This document shows, in pieces, positions 44,878 to 53,880 of a stretch of 54,009 nucleotides of DNA. The DNA comes from Hymenobacter terricola (GTDB lineage: Bacteria > Bacteroidota > Bacteroidia > Cytophagales > Hymenobacteraceae), in contig NZ_JAGEMO020000041.1 in NCBI RefSeq assembly GCF_017921975.2, positions 1-54,009 on the forward strand. Reading direction: 5' to 3'. The notes below the pieces were generated by a model. It was given only the letters and a program-made list of their open reading frames with translations, was not told where the DNA came from and did no database searches. The position numbers and the translations under genes were made by a program. Every line of letters starts with the position of its first letter. The first letter of the stretch is position 1.

Positions 44878-45924
44878 TTACGCGAGGGCGATTCGTTGGT
44901 CCAGGTATACATCCTGAATCGCGTTCAGTAATTCCACGCCCTCAGCAAAAGGGCGCTGGAAAGCTTTGCGGCCCGAAATGAGGCCCTGCCCCCCGGCGCG
45001 CTTGTTGATGATGGCCATGCGTACGGCGGCTTCCAGGTCGCCGGCGCCCAGGCTTTCGCCGCCCGAATTGATGAGGCCGATGCGGCCGGCGTAGCAGTTC
45101 AGCACCTGGTAGCGGGCCAGGTCGATGGGGTGGTCGGTGCTGAGCGTGTCGTACATGGCCGGAAAGGTCTTGCCGAATTTCAGCGCCGTGAAGCCGCCGT
45201 TGTTCTCGGGCAGCTTCTGCTTGATGATGTCGGCGCCCATGGTCACGCCCAGGTGGTTGGCCTGGCCGGTGAGGTCGGCGGCCACCTGGTAGTCTTTCTC
45301 GCTGGTTTTGAAGGCGTTGTTGCGGAGGTAGCACCACAGCACGGTGGCCAGGCCCAGCGAGTGGGCTTCCTCGAACGCCTCGGTTACTTCGATAATCTGG
45401 CGGTCGCTTTCGGCCGAGCCGAAGTACACGGTGGCGCCCACGGCCGTGGCGCCCAGGTCCCAGGCCTGCCGCACCGAGCCGAACATAATCTGGTCGAACT
45501 TATTGGGGTAAGTCAGCAGCTCGTTGTGGTTGATTTTGACCAGGAACGGAATTTTGTGGGCGTACTTCCGGGCCACCGTGCCGAAGGTGCCGAAGGTGGT
45601 GGCCACGGCGTTGCAGCCGCCTTCCAAGGCCAGCCGGAGGATGTTTTCGGGGTCGAAATACATCGGGTTCGGCCCAAACGAGGAGCCGGCGGTGTGCTCG
45701 ATGCCCTGGTCGACGGGCAGAATGCTGACGTAGCCGGTGCCGCTCAGCCGCCCGTGGTTGTAGATGCCGCCGAGGCTGCGCAGCACCTGCGGCGAGCGGC
45801 TGCCGGGCCCGAAGCAGCGGTCCAGAAAATCGGGACCGGGCGCGTGGAGCAGGTCCTTGCTCACCACGCACTCGTGGGCAAGCAGGGCTTCGTTTTCGGG
45901 ACTCAGGGTGAGGGAAGCGGCCAT
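44878..45924 (-). CDS. fbaB: Class I fructose-bisphosphate aldolase (FbaB/DhnA type)
   Basis: 348 residues. The TIM-barrel signatures of the archaeal/bacterial class I (DhnA) family are present: SILPVDQGIEH near the phosphate site, FLVKINHNELL, VLWCYLRNN, MGADIIKQKLP, and RIGLINSGGESLG followed by AAVRMAIINKRAGGQGLISGRK (by range 297-325). The Schiff-base Lys is in this framework. It interconverts fructose 1,6-bisphosphate with triose phosphates without a metal. A well-placed promoter lies upstream. Confidence 0.93.
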   Translation of the reverse strand: MAASLTLSPENEALLAHECVVSKDLLHAPGPDFLDRCFGPGSRSPQVLRSLGGIYNHGRLSGTGYVSILPVDQGIEHTAGSSFGPNPMYFDPENILRLALEGGCNAVATTFGTFGTVARKYAHKIPFLVKINHNELLTYPNKFDQIMFGSVRQAWDLGATAVGATVYFGSAESDRQIIEVTEAFEEAHSLGLATVLWCYLRNNAFKTSEKDYQVAADLTGQANHLGVTMGADIIKQKLPENNGGFTALKFGKTFPAMYDTLSTDHPIDLARYQVLNCYAGRIGLINSGGESLGAGDLEAAVRMAIINKRAGGQGLISGRKAFQRPFAEGVELLNAIQDVYLDQRIALA

Positions 45925-45980
45925 GGGAAAGAGCGGGTTAGGATGGAGCCGGGCGGGTTTTTGCCGGGGCGGGAGGTGAA

Positions 45981-46008
45981 CAAATATAGACCGAAAACAC
46001 GGGGCAAA
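45981..46008 (-). promoter_or_regulatory. Candidate fbaB promoter
   Basis: TATATTTG (45988-45981 on the minus strand) is a perfect -7 box. TTTG (46008-46005) lies 16 bp further up, a little short of the usual spacing. The leader would be ~50 nt. Confidence 0.5.
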
Positions 46009-46112
46009 AGCGCTTTTTCAGGAATGGAGCGCGGGCTAAGCGCTACCTTGCCGGGCCAACGCGGCCGGGCAGTCCGGCCGCCGAAGGCCCGGCACTGCGC
46101 CTTTATAACTTC

Positions 46113-47129
46113 GTGAAAACCTTCTCCCCTGCCCTGCTGGCCCTCTCGCTGCTGGCGGCGCCCGCCCTCAACGGCTGCGTGACGGCCAAGAAATACGACG
46201 ACCTGAGCGCCCGCCAAAAGGCCGATGCCGAAGGCAAAGCCGCCGTGGAGCGCCAGTACCGCGGCGCCACCGCCGAGCTGCAAAAAGCGTCCGATGAGCT
46301 GGCCCAGCTGCGCCTCACCCAAAAGCGCCTCGTGACCGACTCGGCCGAAACCGGCGCCGCCTACCGCAAAACCCGCAGCCTCTACAACGAGCTGAACAAC
46401 AGCTACGACAAGCTGCTCAAGAACAGTGACCGCGAGCTGGCCAATAAGTCCTCCGATTACAACAAGGTGGCCAAGGACCTGGCCCGCCGCGAAGCCGAGC
46501 TGGGCGAGCTCGACACCAACCTGCAAAAGAGCAAAGCCGACAACGACCGCCTCGCCGCCGACCTCAAAACCCGCGAAGCCCGCCTCACCGAGCTCACCAA
46601 GGCCCTGGCCGACAAGGACCAGGCCGTGGCCGACCTGAAGGCCCGCGTGAGCAAGGCTCTGCTCAGCTTCAACAGCAGCGACCTACAGGTGAAGCTGAAG
46701 GATGGCAAAGTATACGTGTCGCTTTCGGAGCAGCTGCTGTTCAAATCGGGCTCAACCAAAGTGGACCCCAAGGGCCAGGAAGCCCTGAAAAAGCTAGCCA
46801 CCGTGCTCCAGGAGCAGAAAGACGTGAACGTGGTGGTGGAAGGCCACACGGATAACGTGCCCATTCTGCGCGGCACCGCCGGCATGACCGACAACTGGGA
46901 CCTGAGCGCGCTGCGCGCCACCGAAATCGCCCGCCTGCTCACCACGGCCGGCGTGTCGCCGGAGCGCGTCACGGCCTCGGGCCGCAGCCAGTACGTGCCC
47001 GTGGCGGCCAACGACTCGCCCCAGAACAAGGCCATGAACCGCCGCACCGAAATCATCCTCACGCCCAAGCTCAACGAGCTGTTTCAAATTCTGGACAGCA
47101 ACTCGACCACGCCGACGGCGGGCAAATAA
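46113..47129 (+). CDS. OmpA-family lipoprotein with coiled-coil stalk
   Basis: 338 residues from a GTG at 46113 (product starts MKTFSPALLALSLL). Lipobox APALNGC, acylated Cys near 22. Residues ~30-185 are a long heptad-rich coiled coil (KKYDDLSARQKADAEGK, then many E/K/L/A heptads). Residues ~190-320 are an OmpA domain (SLSEQLLFKSGSTKVDPKG, VVVEGHTDNVP, NRRTEIIL). It likely spans from the outer membrane to peptidoglycan as a Pal-like tether with a rigid stalk. It is convergent with the TonB receptor, and a strong bidirectional terminator lies between. Confidence 0.93.
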   Translation: MKTFSPALLALSLLAAPALNGCVTAKKYDDLSARQKADAEGKAAVERQYRGATAELQKASDELAQLRLTQKRLVTDSAETGAAYRKTRSLYNELNNSYDKLLKNSDRELANKSSDYNKVAKDLARREAELGELDTNLQKSKADNDRLAADLKTREARLTELTKALADKDQAVADLKARVSKALLSFNSSDLQVKLKDGKVYVSLSEQLLFKSGSTKVDPKGQEALKKLATVLQEQKDVNVVVEGHTDNVPILRGTAGMTDNWDLSALRATEIARLLTTAGVSPERVTASGRSQYVPVAANDSPQNKAMNRRTEIILTPKLNELFQILDSNSTTPTAGK

Positions 47130-47140
47130 ACGGCTTCCTA

Positions 47141-47188
47141 CAGCCACAAAAAAGCCCTCCCGAATTTGGTAGGGCTTTTTTGTGGCTG
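47141..47188. terminator. Strong bidirectional terminator
   Basis: Near-perfect arms starting CAGCCACAAAAAAGCCCT, with A/T-runs on both sides, lie between the convergent OmpA lipoprotein gene and the TonB receptor gene. Confidence 0.92.
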
Positions 47189-47205
47189 GCTGAGAGTGAA
47201 AACCG

Positions 47206-50013
47206 CTATAGCAATGTCACGTTCACCCGGGCGAAGTAGAACGCGCCGCTGAAGCCGAACTGGTTGGCGTTGTACACGAAGCGGCCGCGGTTGGTGTTGT
47301 CCAAAGTTGAGTTGTAGCTCAGGTTGGGGTCGACGGAGAAGTTGTTCACGTCGTTGCGCGGGTTCTGGATAAACTTGTCGGGATAGACGTTGAACAGGTT
47401 ATTGGCACCCACAATCAGGCCCACTTGCTTGGTGATTTGGGCGCTGAGCGTGAGGTCGGTAACCCACTTGGCCGCGAAGGTCTGGTCGATGAACGAGCGG
47501 GCCGGGTCGGCGTCCTTGTACTGCACCTCGCCGAAGCGCACGGCGCGGGCTTCGATGCTGAAAATGCCGTAGCCGTAGTTGGCCGAGAGGTTGATTTTCG
47601 AGCGCGGGTTCCCCGATTCGAGGCGGGCGCGCTGCTGGCGGTCAAACAAGGTGTTTTGCAGGCCGGTGGTGCCGGTGGTCACGTCGTTGTTGATGGTAGT
47701 GGACGTGCTGTTGAAGCTGCGCACCGTGGTTTCGTTGAAGTTGGCGGCGGCGGTCAGGCCCAGGCGGCTTTTTTCGCCCAGCACGAGGCGCTCGTTGGCC
47801 ACGATGTCAATGCCCTGGGTGCGGGTGTTTACGGCGTTGGCGAAGAACTGCACGCGGCTCACGGGCAGCGTGCCCAGGATGGTGTTCACCGTGGGGTTGG
47901 TGCGGGTGAACTGCGACGACAGCACGATGCGGTCGGTGATTTCAATCTGATACGCATCGATGGTCAGCGTAATGGTTTTGGCCACGCGGGCGGTGAGGCC
48001 CACGCTGTAGTTGGTCGAGTTCTCCTTTTTGAGCGGGGCCACGCCGAAACCCTGCTGGCCCGTGCCGCCAAAGCTGTTGCGCACGATGGGGTTTTCGTTG
48101 TTCACGGTGAGCACCTGGTTAGGCAAGCCGCTCACAAACTGGGTGCTGGTGTTGGTGAAATAGCGCTGCTGGAGCGAAGGCGCCCGGAAACCGTTGCCAA
48201 TCGAGCCGCGCAGGGCCAGCCCGTCGAGAATGCTGTAGCGGGCCGCGGCCTGGCCGCTCACGCTGCCGCCAAAATCCGAGTAGTTTTCGGCCCGGCCGGC
48301 TACGTGCACCAGCAGCTTTTCGGTGATGTCGCTCTCCAAATCGATGTAGCCAGCCACGTTGTTGCGGTTCTTATTCACCTCATCCTGCGGCTGGTAGCCC
48401 GGAAATACCTGCGAGCCCGAGGCCGTGGGCGTGGTGCCAATCAGCCGGCCGCCGTTCACGTAGGAAGCATACTCACCCTTGCCAATCAGGAACTTATCAT
48501 AGCGGTACTCGCCGCCAAACGCCACGTTCACGGTGGGCAGGAAACCCACGTCGGTGAACTTGCGCGAGAAACCCAGGTTGGTGGTGTTTTGCAGGAACAC
48601 CAGCCGGCCCGCGTAAAAATCCGTCGGGTTGCTGATGCCCGGGCCCTGCGGCAGCGAGGCGTTCACGGTGTTGCTGATGTAGTAGCCCAGCTCGTTGCGG
48701 CCGAAGGTGTTGCTCAAATCCACGGCAAAGCCGGCGAAATTTTTGCGCAGCCCCACGATGGCCGACTGGTCGTAAATAACCGTGTTGATGAGCGGCAGAA
48801 AACCATCGGGGAAAATGGTTAAGTCGCTCTGGGTGGCCTGGTTGGACAGGCGGTTGAAGCCCGCTGAGGTGCCCGTGCGGTAGGTGGCGCCGCCCGAGAG
48901 GTACACCTCATAGCCACGGCCCAGGCGGTAGCCGCCGTTCAGGAAGCCGCCGTAGTTGCGGGTAGCGGCGTTGCCAATGCGCAGGTCGTTGCGGTTGAAA
49001 CCGCGCTGGGCCACCAGGGCATCGTCCTGGGCCTTGAGGTCGCGGCGCGACTGCTCGGTGGTGGCGCTGGCGGGGTAGTTGCCCGAGTTATTGCCCAGGT
49101 AAATGAGCGGGGCCGTGTCGGCAAAGCCGCGGTTGTAGGCTGCGTGCTTCTGAAACTGGCCGCTCACGTCCAGAAAACCGTGCTTGTTGAGGCCGATGCC
49201 GACGTTGAAATCGGCCTGAATTACGCCACCGTCCTTCTCCACGGTTTCGCCCACGGTGCTGCTGGCCGTCACGCCGGTGGAGTCGTCTTTGAGCTGAATG
49301 TTAATCACGCCGGCAATGGCGTCGGAGCCGTAGAGGGCCGCCGCCCCGTCGCGCAGCACCTCAATCCGCTTGATGCTGGCCGTGGGAATCACGTTCAAAT
49401 CGGTGCCCACCGAGCCGCGGCCGATGGTGCCGTTGATGTTCACCAGGGCCGAATTGTGGCGGCGCTTGCCGTTCACGAGCACCAGCACCTGGTCGGGGCC
49501 GAGGCCGCGCAGGCTGGCGGGGTCGATGTGGTCGGTGCCATCGGAAATGGTTTGGCGCGACGACTGGAACGACGGCGCCACGTAGGACAGAATCTGGGAA
49601 ACGTCGGTTTGGGCAAAGGCCTTGATTTCGCGGGCCGAAATAACGTCGACCGGCGCGGTGGTAAGAATGTTGGAACGGCCCTCGGTGGCGCGCGAGCCCG
49701 TCACCACCACTTCGTTCAAATCGGTGGCGGCCGCCGCCAGACGCACGTCCACGGTAGTGCGGCCGTTGAGCGCAATCTGTTGGGCGGCGAAGCCGATGGC
49801 CTGCACCGTGAGGGTGGCCTCGGGCGCGACGGAGAGCGAAAACTCGCCGTTTGCACCGGTGCTGGTGCCGTTGGTGGTGCCGCGCTCCAGCACGGTAGAG
49901 CCCGGCAAGCCTCCGCCCGCGGCGTCCAGCACCCGGCCGGTCACGGTTATTTTCTGGGCCTCGACCGTAAGGCCGGCCAGCAGCAGGAGTACAAAGAGTA
50001 ACAGATGTTTCAT
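47206..50013 (-). CDS. TonB-dependent receptor
   Basis: 935 residues from the ATG at 50013, which begins a signal peptide (KHLLLFVLLLLAGLTVEAQ). A CarboxypepD_reg-like domain (~22-105: VTGRVLDAAGGGLPGSTV) is followed by a plug (VVVTGSRATEGRSN; SLRGLGPDQVLVLVNGKRRH; IEVLRDGAAALYGSDAIAGV) and a barrel ending on an aromatic strand (AFYFARVNVTLL). The RRHNSALVN plug phrase is typical of the 'iron complex'-style TonB receptors rather than SusC, and no SusD partner is nearby. The substrate is unknown. The upstream 343-bp gap is AT-rich next to the gene and probably carries its promoter. Confidence 0.94.
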   Translation of the reverse strand: MKHLLLFVLLLLAGLTVEAQKITVTGRVLDAAGGGLPGSTVLERGTTNGTSTGANGEFSLSVAPEATLTVQAIGFAAQQIALNGRTTVDVRLAAAATDLNEVVVTGSRATEGRSNILTTAPVDVISAREIKAFAQTDVSQILSYVAPSFQSSRQTISDGTDHIDPASLRGLGPDQVLVLVNGKRRHNSALVNINGTIGRGSVGTDLNVIPTASIKRIEVLRDGAAALYGSDAIAGVINIQLKDDSTGVTASSTVGETVEKDGGVIQADFNVGIGLNKHGFLDVSGQFQKHAAYNRGFADTAPLIYLGNNSGNYPASATTEQSRRDLKAQDDALVAQRGFNRNDLRIGNAATRNYGGFLNGGYRLGRGYEVYLSGGATYRTGTSAGFNRLSNQATQSDLTIFPDGFLPLINTVIYDQSAIVGLRKNFAGFAVDLSNTFGRNELGYYISNTVNASLPQGPGISNPTDFYAGRLVFLQNTTNLGFSRKFTDVGFLPTVNVAFGGEYRYDKFLIGKGEYASYVNGGRLIGTTPTASGSQVFPGYQPQDEVNKNRNNVAGYIDLESDITEKLLVHVAGRAENYSDFGGSVSGQAAARYSILDGLALRGSIGNGFRAPSLQQRYFTNTSTQFVSGLPNQVLTVNNENPIVRNSFGGTGQQGFGVAPLKKENSTNYSVGLTARVAKTITLTIDAYQIEITDRIVLSSQFTRTNPTVNTILGTLPVSRVQFFANAVNTRTQGIDIVANERLVLGEKSRLGLTAAANFNETTVRSFNSTSTTINNDVTTGTTGLQNTLFDRQQRARLESGNPRSKINLSANYGYGIFSIEARAVRFGEVQYKDADPARSFIDQTFAAKWVTDLTLSAQITKQVGLIVGANNLFNVYPDKFIQNPRNDVNNFSVDPNLSYNSTLDNTNRGRFVYNANQFGFSGAFYFARVNVTLL

Positions 50014-50357
50014 GTCAGGATTTATTTGGTGAAATAATGAGAAAAAATGAAAAATAAACAATCCAAGATAGCAAAAAAGGCAATAGGGAATCGGTACTGG
50101 GCGCCGGTGCGCACCAGATAAACAGAGAATAGCGGGAATATCTGGAAGGAGAAATCAGGACGGGCCCGGCTCGCTGGCGAAAGCAAAAAAGACGGTCAGG
50201 GCCGCATTGGCGGCACCTTGCATGGGCTGGAAGCAGGCCGGCACGCAGCAAAACCACACCGGCCTTATTTCACAAGCTGTACGACAGAAAAGCTGAAATA
50301 TCAGCATGGCCGCCCCGATTCGAGGACCCGCGCCGGGCTACCGGGCAAAGAGTGCCC
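50014..50357. other. Intergenic region upstream of the TonB receptor
   Basis: Bases 50030-50100 are A-rich, as expected for a promoter, and hold a -7-like TATCTTGG (minus strand, 50070-50063) without a good -33. Bases 50155-50307 contain a 50-codon leftward frame with three Cys (WFCCVPACF). I see no start signal or family match, so it is not called as a gene. Confidence 0.45.
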
Positions 50358-51368
50358 TCATACCCACCACTGCGAATTGAGGGGCCCGGCGGCCACGTCC
50401 ACGCGCTGGCCGGGCGCGGGCAGCAGCAGCGGCACCTCCGGGCCGGCTTCGGCAATGAGCTGCTGCACGGGCGCGCGCCAGGCGTGAAACGCTAGGTTGA
50501 ACGTGCCCCAGTGCAGCGGCAGCAGCGGCCCACCGCCCAGCAGCCGGTGGGCCGCCAGCGCCACCGTGGGCCCCATGTGGATGTCGGCCCACTCGGGGTC
50601 CGAAGCCCCGATTTCCAGCATCGTTAAATCGAATGGCCCGTAGGCGGCCCCTATCTGCCGGAAGCCTTCCTCAAACGGGCCCGAGTCGCCGCCAAAAAAC
50701 ACCTTGTGCTGCGGCCCCAGCAGGCACCACGAGGCCCACAGCGTGTCGTTGCGGGTGAGGCCCCGGCCCGAGAAATGCCGGGCCGGCGTGGCCACCAGCG
50801 TGAAATCGGGCTCGACCTGGGCAGTTTCCCACCAGTTCAGCTCCGTGATGTTGGCGGCGGGCACGCCCCAGCGGCGCAGGTGCGCGCCCACGCCCAGCGG
50901 GCAGAAAAACGGCACCCCCGTGCGGCCCAGCCGGCGGATGGCGGCCTCGTCGAGGTGGTCGTAATGGTCGTGCGAGAGGATGACGGCGTCCAGTTTCGGC
51001 AGCTTATCAAGCGGCAGGGGCGGCGTGAAAAACCGCTTCGGGCCGGCTAGCTGCGTGGGCGACGCCCGCTCGCTCCACACCGGGTCGGTGAGGAAACGGC
51101 GGCCGTCGATTTCGAGCAGCGTGCTGGAATGGCCCAGCCAGGTGGCACGCAGGGCATCGGCGGGCACGGGCGCGGCCAGTTCGGCCGCATCGGCGCGGAA
51201 CGGGCCAAGCGGCGCTTTGGGCTCCCGCTCTTCCTTGCCCAGCACCCAGCGCTTGAAGAGTGCGCCGTAGCCGGAGGGCGGGCTGACGGAGGTGGGCACG
51301 GCATTCTGATACGTTTTGCCGTTGTGGGTGGCTTGCAGACGGGGCGCGGAGGCTGTTTTGGGGCTCAT
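50358..51368 (-). CDS. MBL-fold metallo-hydrolase (NAPE-PLD/UlaG-like)
   Basis: 336 residues from the ATG at 51368 (MSPKTASAPRLQ); the open frame upstream overlaps the next gene and is not family-like. The metallo-beta-lactamase motif HxHxDH is SHDHYDHLD. WLGHSSTLLEIDGRRFLTDPVW precedes it (range 138-159), with GGDSGPFEE and a final LPLHWGTFNLAFH providing more ligands. Relatives are N-acyl-phosphatidylethanolamine phospholipase D-like or lactonase-like hydrolases. The substrate is unknown. It lies 43 bp downstream of the beta-barrel gene on the same strand. Confidence 0.93.
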   Translation of the reverse strand: MSPKTASAPRLQATHNGKTYQNAVPTSVSPPSGYGALFKRWVLGKEEREPKAPLGPFRADAAELAAPVPADALRATWLGHSSTLLEIDGRRFLTDPVWSERASPTQLAGPKRFFTPPLPLDKLPKLDAVILSHDHYDHLDEAAIRRLGRTGVPFFCPLGVGAHLRRWGVPAANITELNWWETAQVEPDFTLVATPARHFSGRGLTRNDTLWASWCLLGPQHKVFFGGDSGPFEEGFRQIGAAYGPFDLTMLEIGASDPEWADIHMGPTVALAAHRLLGGGPLLPLHWGTFNLAFHAWRAPVQQLIAEAGPEVPLLLPAPGQRVDVAAGPLNSQWWV

Positions 51369-51411
51369 TCCTGTCGAAGACGCAATGCCCGCCCACATAT
51401 TTTCCCGGGCC

Positions 51412-52131
51412 TTAGCGCAGCCGGTAGGCCAGGCCCAGGCGCAGCACGCGGGCGTACACTTCCCGGCTGCCGCCCACCAGGCCGCCCTGGTAGTTGATGC
51501 AGCCATAGGAATAGCTGGCATTGAAGCCCAGCTGCGCCTTCCACGCGGTAGCATCGGCCCGCAGGCGCCCGTCGAAGCGGTTGAACTCGCGGCCGGGGCG
51601 GTCGGTGCTCCAGGCGGTGCCGCCGTCGTAGGTGCCGCTGCCTTTGTCGTGGAAGCCGTACACGAAAGCCAGCTCCGGCCCCAGCAGCACGTCCACGGCC
51701 ACGGTGGAGCCGCCGAAGCGGTGGCCCAGCGCCAGAAAGCTCGTGAGGTGCTGGCTGCGCAGGGCCGAGGTGCCAGTAGCCGGGCGGGGAGTGTTGGAGG
51801 ACCCGTCGTAGTAATTCAGGGTGCTGATGCCCGTCCGGCTTTGCAGCCAGTCGTAGCCCAGGTCCAGGGCCAGCAAGGTATGCCGCTGGCCCACCCGCTG
51901 CACCCGGCCCCCCACGTCAAACCCCACGCCCAACCGACTGCCGTAGGGGCTATTGGTGTAGCCGCTCACGGTGCCGTTGTAGTTAGAATAGTTGATTTGG
52001 GAGGTGTAGGCGGCATCTTTGCCGCCAAATTGCATCAGCCCCAGCCCCGCGCGCCCACTGAGCTCAGTGTGTTGGGCCGCTACCGGGGCGGCCAGGGCGA
52101 GCAACGGGAGGAGCAGTAAGTGCTTTTTCAT
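51412..52131 (-). CDS. Small outer-membrane beta-barrel protein, unknown
   Basis: 239 residues from the ATG at 52131. The signal peptide is KKHLLLLPLLALAAPVAAQ. The rest alternates Gly/Tyr/Asn-rich turns with amphipathic strands (LSGRAGLGLMQFGGKD; RLGVGFDVGGRVQRVG; YARVLRLGLAYRLR) and ends on an aromatic-basic strand, as in 8-10-stranded barrels. Family and role are not recognised. It probably shares a transcript with the MBL-fold gene. Confidence 0.78.
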   Translation of the reverse strand: MKKHLLLLPLLALAAPVAAQHTELSGRAGLGLMQFGGKDAAYTSQINYSNYNGTVSGYTNSPYGSRLGVGFDVGGRVQRVGQRHTLLALDLGYDWLQSRTGISTLNYYDGSSNTPRPATGTSALRSQHLTSFLALGHRFGGSTVAVDVLLGPELAFVYGFHDKGSGTYDGGTAWSTDRPGREFNRFDGRLRADATAWKAQLGFNASYSYGCINYQGGLVGGSREVYARVLRLGLAYRLR

Positions 52132-52231
52132 CAGAAAACGAAAGTAGCCAGGGGCAGCAAAACGCTTGCCCGACGATGACCGGCCAAACGGCGGCAAGGT
52201 TGCGCCAGTTAGTCAATTCTTCCGCTTATGG

Positions 52232-52945
52232 CTATTGCAGCAGCCCGCGCACCACGGGCAGCGCCCGCTTGGCCCAGCCGCGCATCTGCGCGCCGGAGTA
52301 GTGCAGCCCATCACGGGTGAACTGGCCGGCATCGCTGGCGGCGGCGCGGGTCAAAGGCGTGATGTCGACGTAGGCCACACCGGCCAGCCGGCACTCATCC
52401 TGAGCGGCGGCATTGAATTGGTCGATTTCGGCCCCGATGCGCGTGGCACTGCGGTCCTGCCGCAGGCCAAACGGCGACTGGCCCCAGTCCGGAATTGAAA
52501 GCACCACCACCCGGCCGGGCTGCCCGCCCGCAAAGCGCACGGCCGTACCGAGCAGCGCCCGGAACTCGGTGCGGTAAGTGGCCACGGCCTGGCCCCGGTA
52601 CTGGTTGTTAACCCCAATCAGCAGCGAAACCAGGCCGTACATCTGCTGATTATCAGCGGTTGCGATGGCCGTTTGCAGCTCGGAAGTGGTCCAGCCGGTG
52701 CGGGCGATGAACGTGGGCGCCGCCACGGCCGCGCCCGACTGGCTGAGCAGGCCCGCCAGCTGCGTGGGCCAGCGCTCGGCCGCCCCCACGCCCTCGCCAA
52801 TGGTGTAGGAATCGCCCAGCGCCAGGAATGACATGCCGGCGGCTTTAGGGGCAGCTACGGGCGCCACCGGCCGCTGTACGGCGCAGCCATTGCCAAAAAA
52901 AATCAAAAAACAACTCAGCAGCAGCAGGCGCATCATCAAAAGCAT
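52232..52945 (-). CDS. SGNH/GDSL-family lipase-like lipoprotein
   Basis: 237 residues from an ATG at 52945 (or 52936). Lipobox FFGNGC makes it a lipoprotein. Block I is ALGDSYTIGEGV with the nucleophile Ser, the block III-like phrase is LIGVNNQYRGQ, and block V is DGLHYSGAQM with the catalytic Asp and His. SGNH enzymes hydrolyse esters of lipids, sugars or acetylated polymers. As a membrane-anchored exported form, it may act on envelope glycans or lipids. Confidence 0.9.
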   Translation of the reverse strand: MLLMMRLLLLSCFLIFFGNGCAVQRPVAPVAAPKAAGMSFLALGDSYTIGEGVGAAERWPTQLAGLLSQSGAAVAAPTFIARTGWTTSELQTAIATADNQQMYGLVSLLIGVNNQYRGQAVATYRTEFRALLGTAVRFAGGQPGRVVVLSIPDWGQSPFGLRQDRSATRIGAEIDQFNAAAQDECRLAGVAYVDITPLTRAAASDAGQFTRDGLHYSGAQMRGWAKRALPVVRGLLQ

Positions 52946-53018
52946 TTCGGAAGTAACCTCCGCACTTACGCCGTGCGGCCGGCCGCAGATTGCCTTCCGA
53001 ATGATTGCCAAATGTCGC

Positions 53019-53855
53019 TTACCCCATCACGGCCACCATGCGCAGGGCGGCCAGGGCCAGGTTTTCATCACCGCCCACCTGCGCCCGCTCCCGCGCTTCC
53101 CCGGCGCTCAGGCCCTTGGTGAATAATTTCCACGCATCGGCCGGGGCCAGCGTGACTTTAGCGGCTGGGGCGGTGGGGCCGGGTGGCTGCAAGTGCCAGC
53201 CCACTGCGGCGCGCGCCACTTCCCAGGTACCGCCCGCAGCGGTGCCCACCGCAACCTGCACCCGCGTGCCCACCGGGGCCGCCACCGCCCGGTAGGCATG
53301 GGGCAGGCCGCGCATCAGGGTTTCGATAAAGGGCGGAAACAGCTCCGGCGTCATCAGCGCCTGGGTCTGGCCCACGGCTTCGCGAATCTGCTGCTGGTGG
53401 TGCCACTTCTCGGTGTAGTCGCGGGCGATGTGGAACCAGTTCGCCGACTCGGCTTCGCCGGCCCAGGCCACGGCGAAAGCGGCCGGGGCCCAGGGGTCGA
53501 ACGCGGCAAGGGAGGCCGTGTATTCGGCCCCCGACTGCGCCAGTAGCTCGATAAGTACCGCCGGGCTCAGGCGGCCCGCGGCCCGCACCCAGTCCGCATT
53601 CAGCCGGTTGAGGTAGGCCACAAGGCCGGTGTAGCTCACGTCGTCGGGCGCTTCGCCACAGTAGCCGTCGCGCAGCATGGAGAGCGTGCGCAGGTTGCCA
53701 TCGAGCAGGTGGGCGGCGAGGTCTTTCACCGTCCATTGGCGGGCGAGGGTGGGCCGCTGCCAGTCGGCGGGCGTCAGGCTCCGCAGCAGCTCCAGCAGCA
53801 GCCGGTCCAGCTTCGGGAAGAGCGGCAGGGTGACGATGGGGATGGATTGTTGCAT
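53019..53855 (-). CDS. DinB/mycothiol-maleylpyruvate-isomerase-like protein
   Basis: 278 residues. The N-terminal half is a DinB-like four-helix bundle with probable metal residues in WTVKDLAAHLLDGNLR (His) and ARDYTEKWHHQQQIREAVG (two His), as in the MDMPI_N domain. The C-terminal half (~190-270) is an SCP2-like or MDMPI_C-like alpha/beta part (VQVAVGTAAGGTWEV). Such proteins are thiol-dependent isomerases or transferases in actinobacteria. In Bacteroidota the thiol and substrate are unknown. It directly borders the transposase end. Confidence 0.82.
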   Translation of the reverse strand: MQQSIPIVTLPLFPKLDRLLLELLRSLTPADWQRPTLARQWTVKDLAAHLLDGNLRTLSMLRDGYCGEAPDDVSYTGLVAYLNRLNADWVRAAGRLSPAVLIELLAQSGAEYTASLAAFDPWAPAAFAVAWAGEAESANWFHIARDYTEKWHHQQQIREAVGQTQALMTPELFPPFIETLMRGLPHAYRAVAAPVGTRVQVAVGTAAGGTWEVARAAVGWHLQPPGPTAPAAKVTLAPADAWKLFTKGLSAGEARERAQVGGDENLALAALRMVAVMG

Positions 53856-53880
53856 AACTGGAACTAGGACGTGTAAACAA

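Noticed and set aside
50155..50307. A leftward 50-codon frame with WFCCVPACF upstream of the TonB receptor
   Set aside because: Cys content is intriguing, but there is no promoter, ribosome site, signal peptide or known family; kept only as a note.
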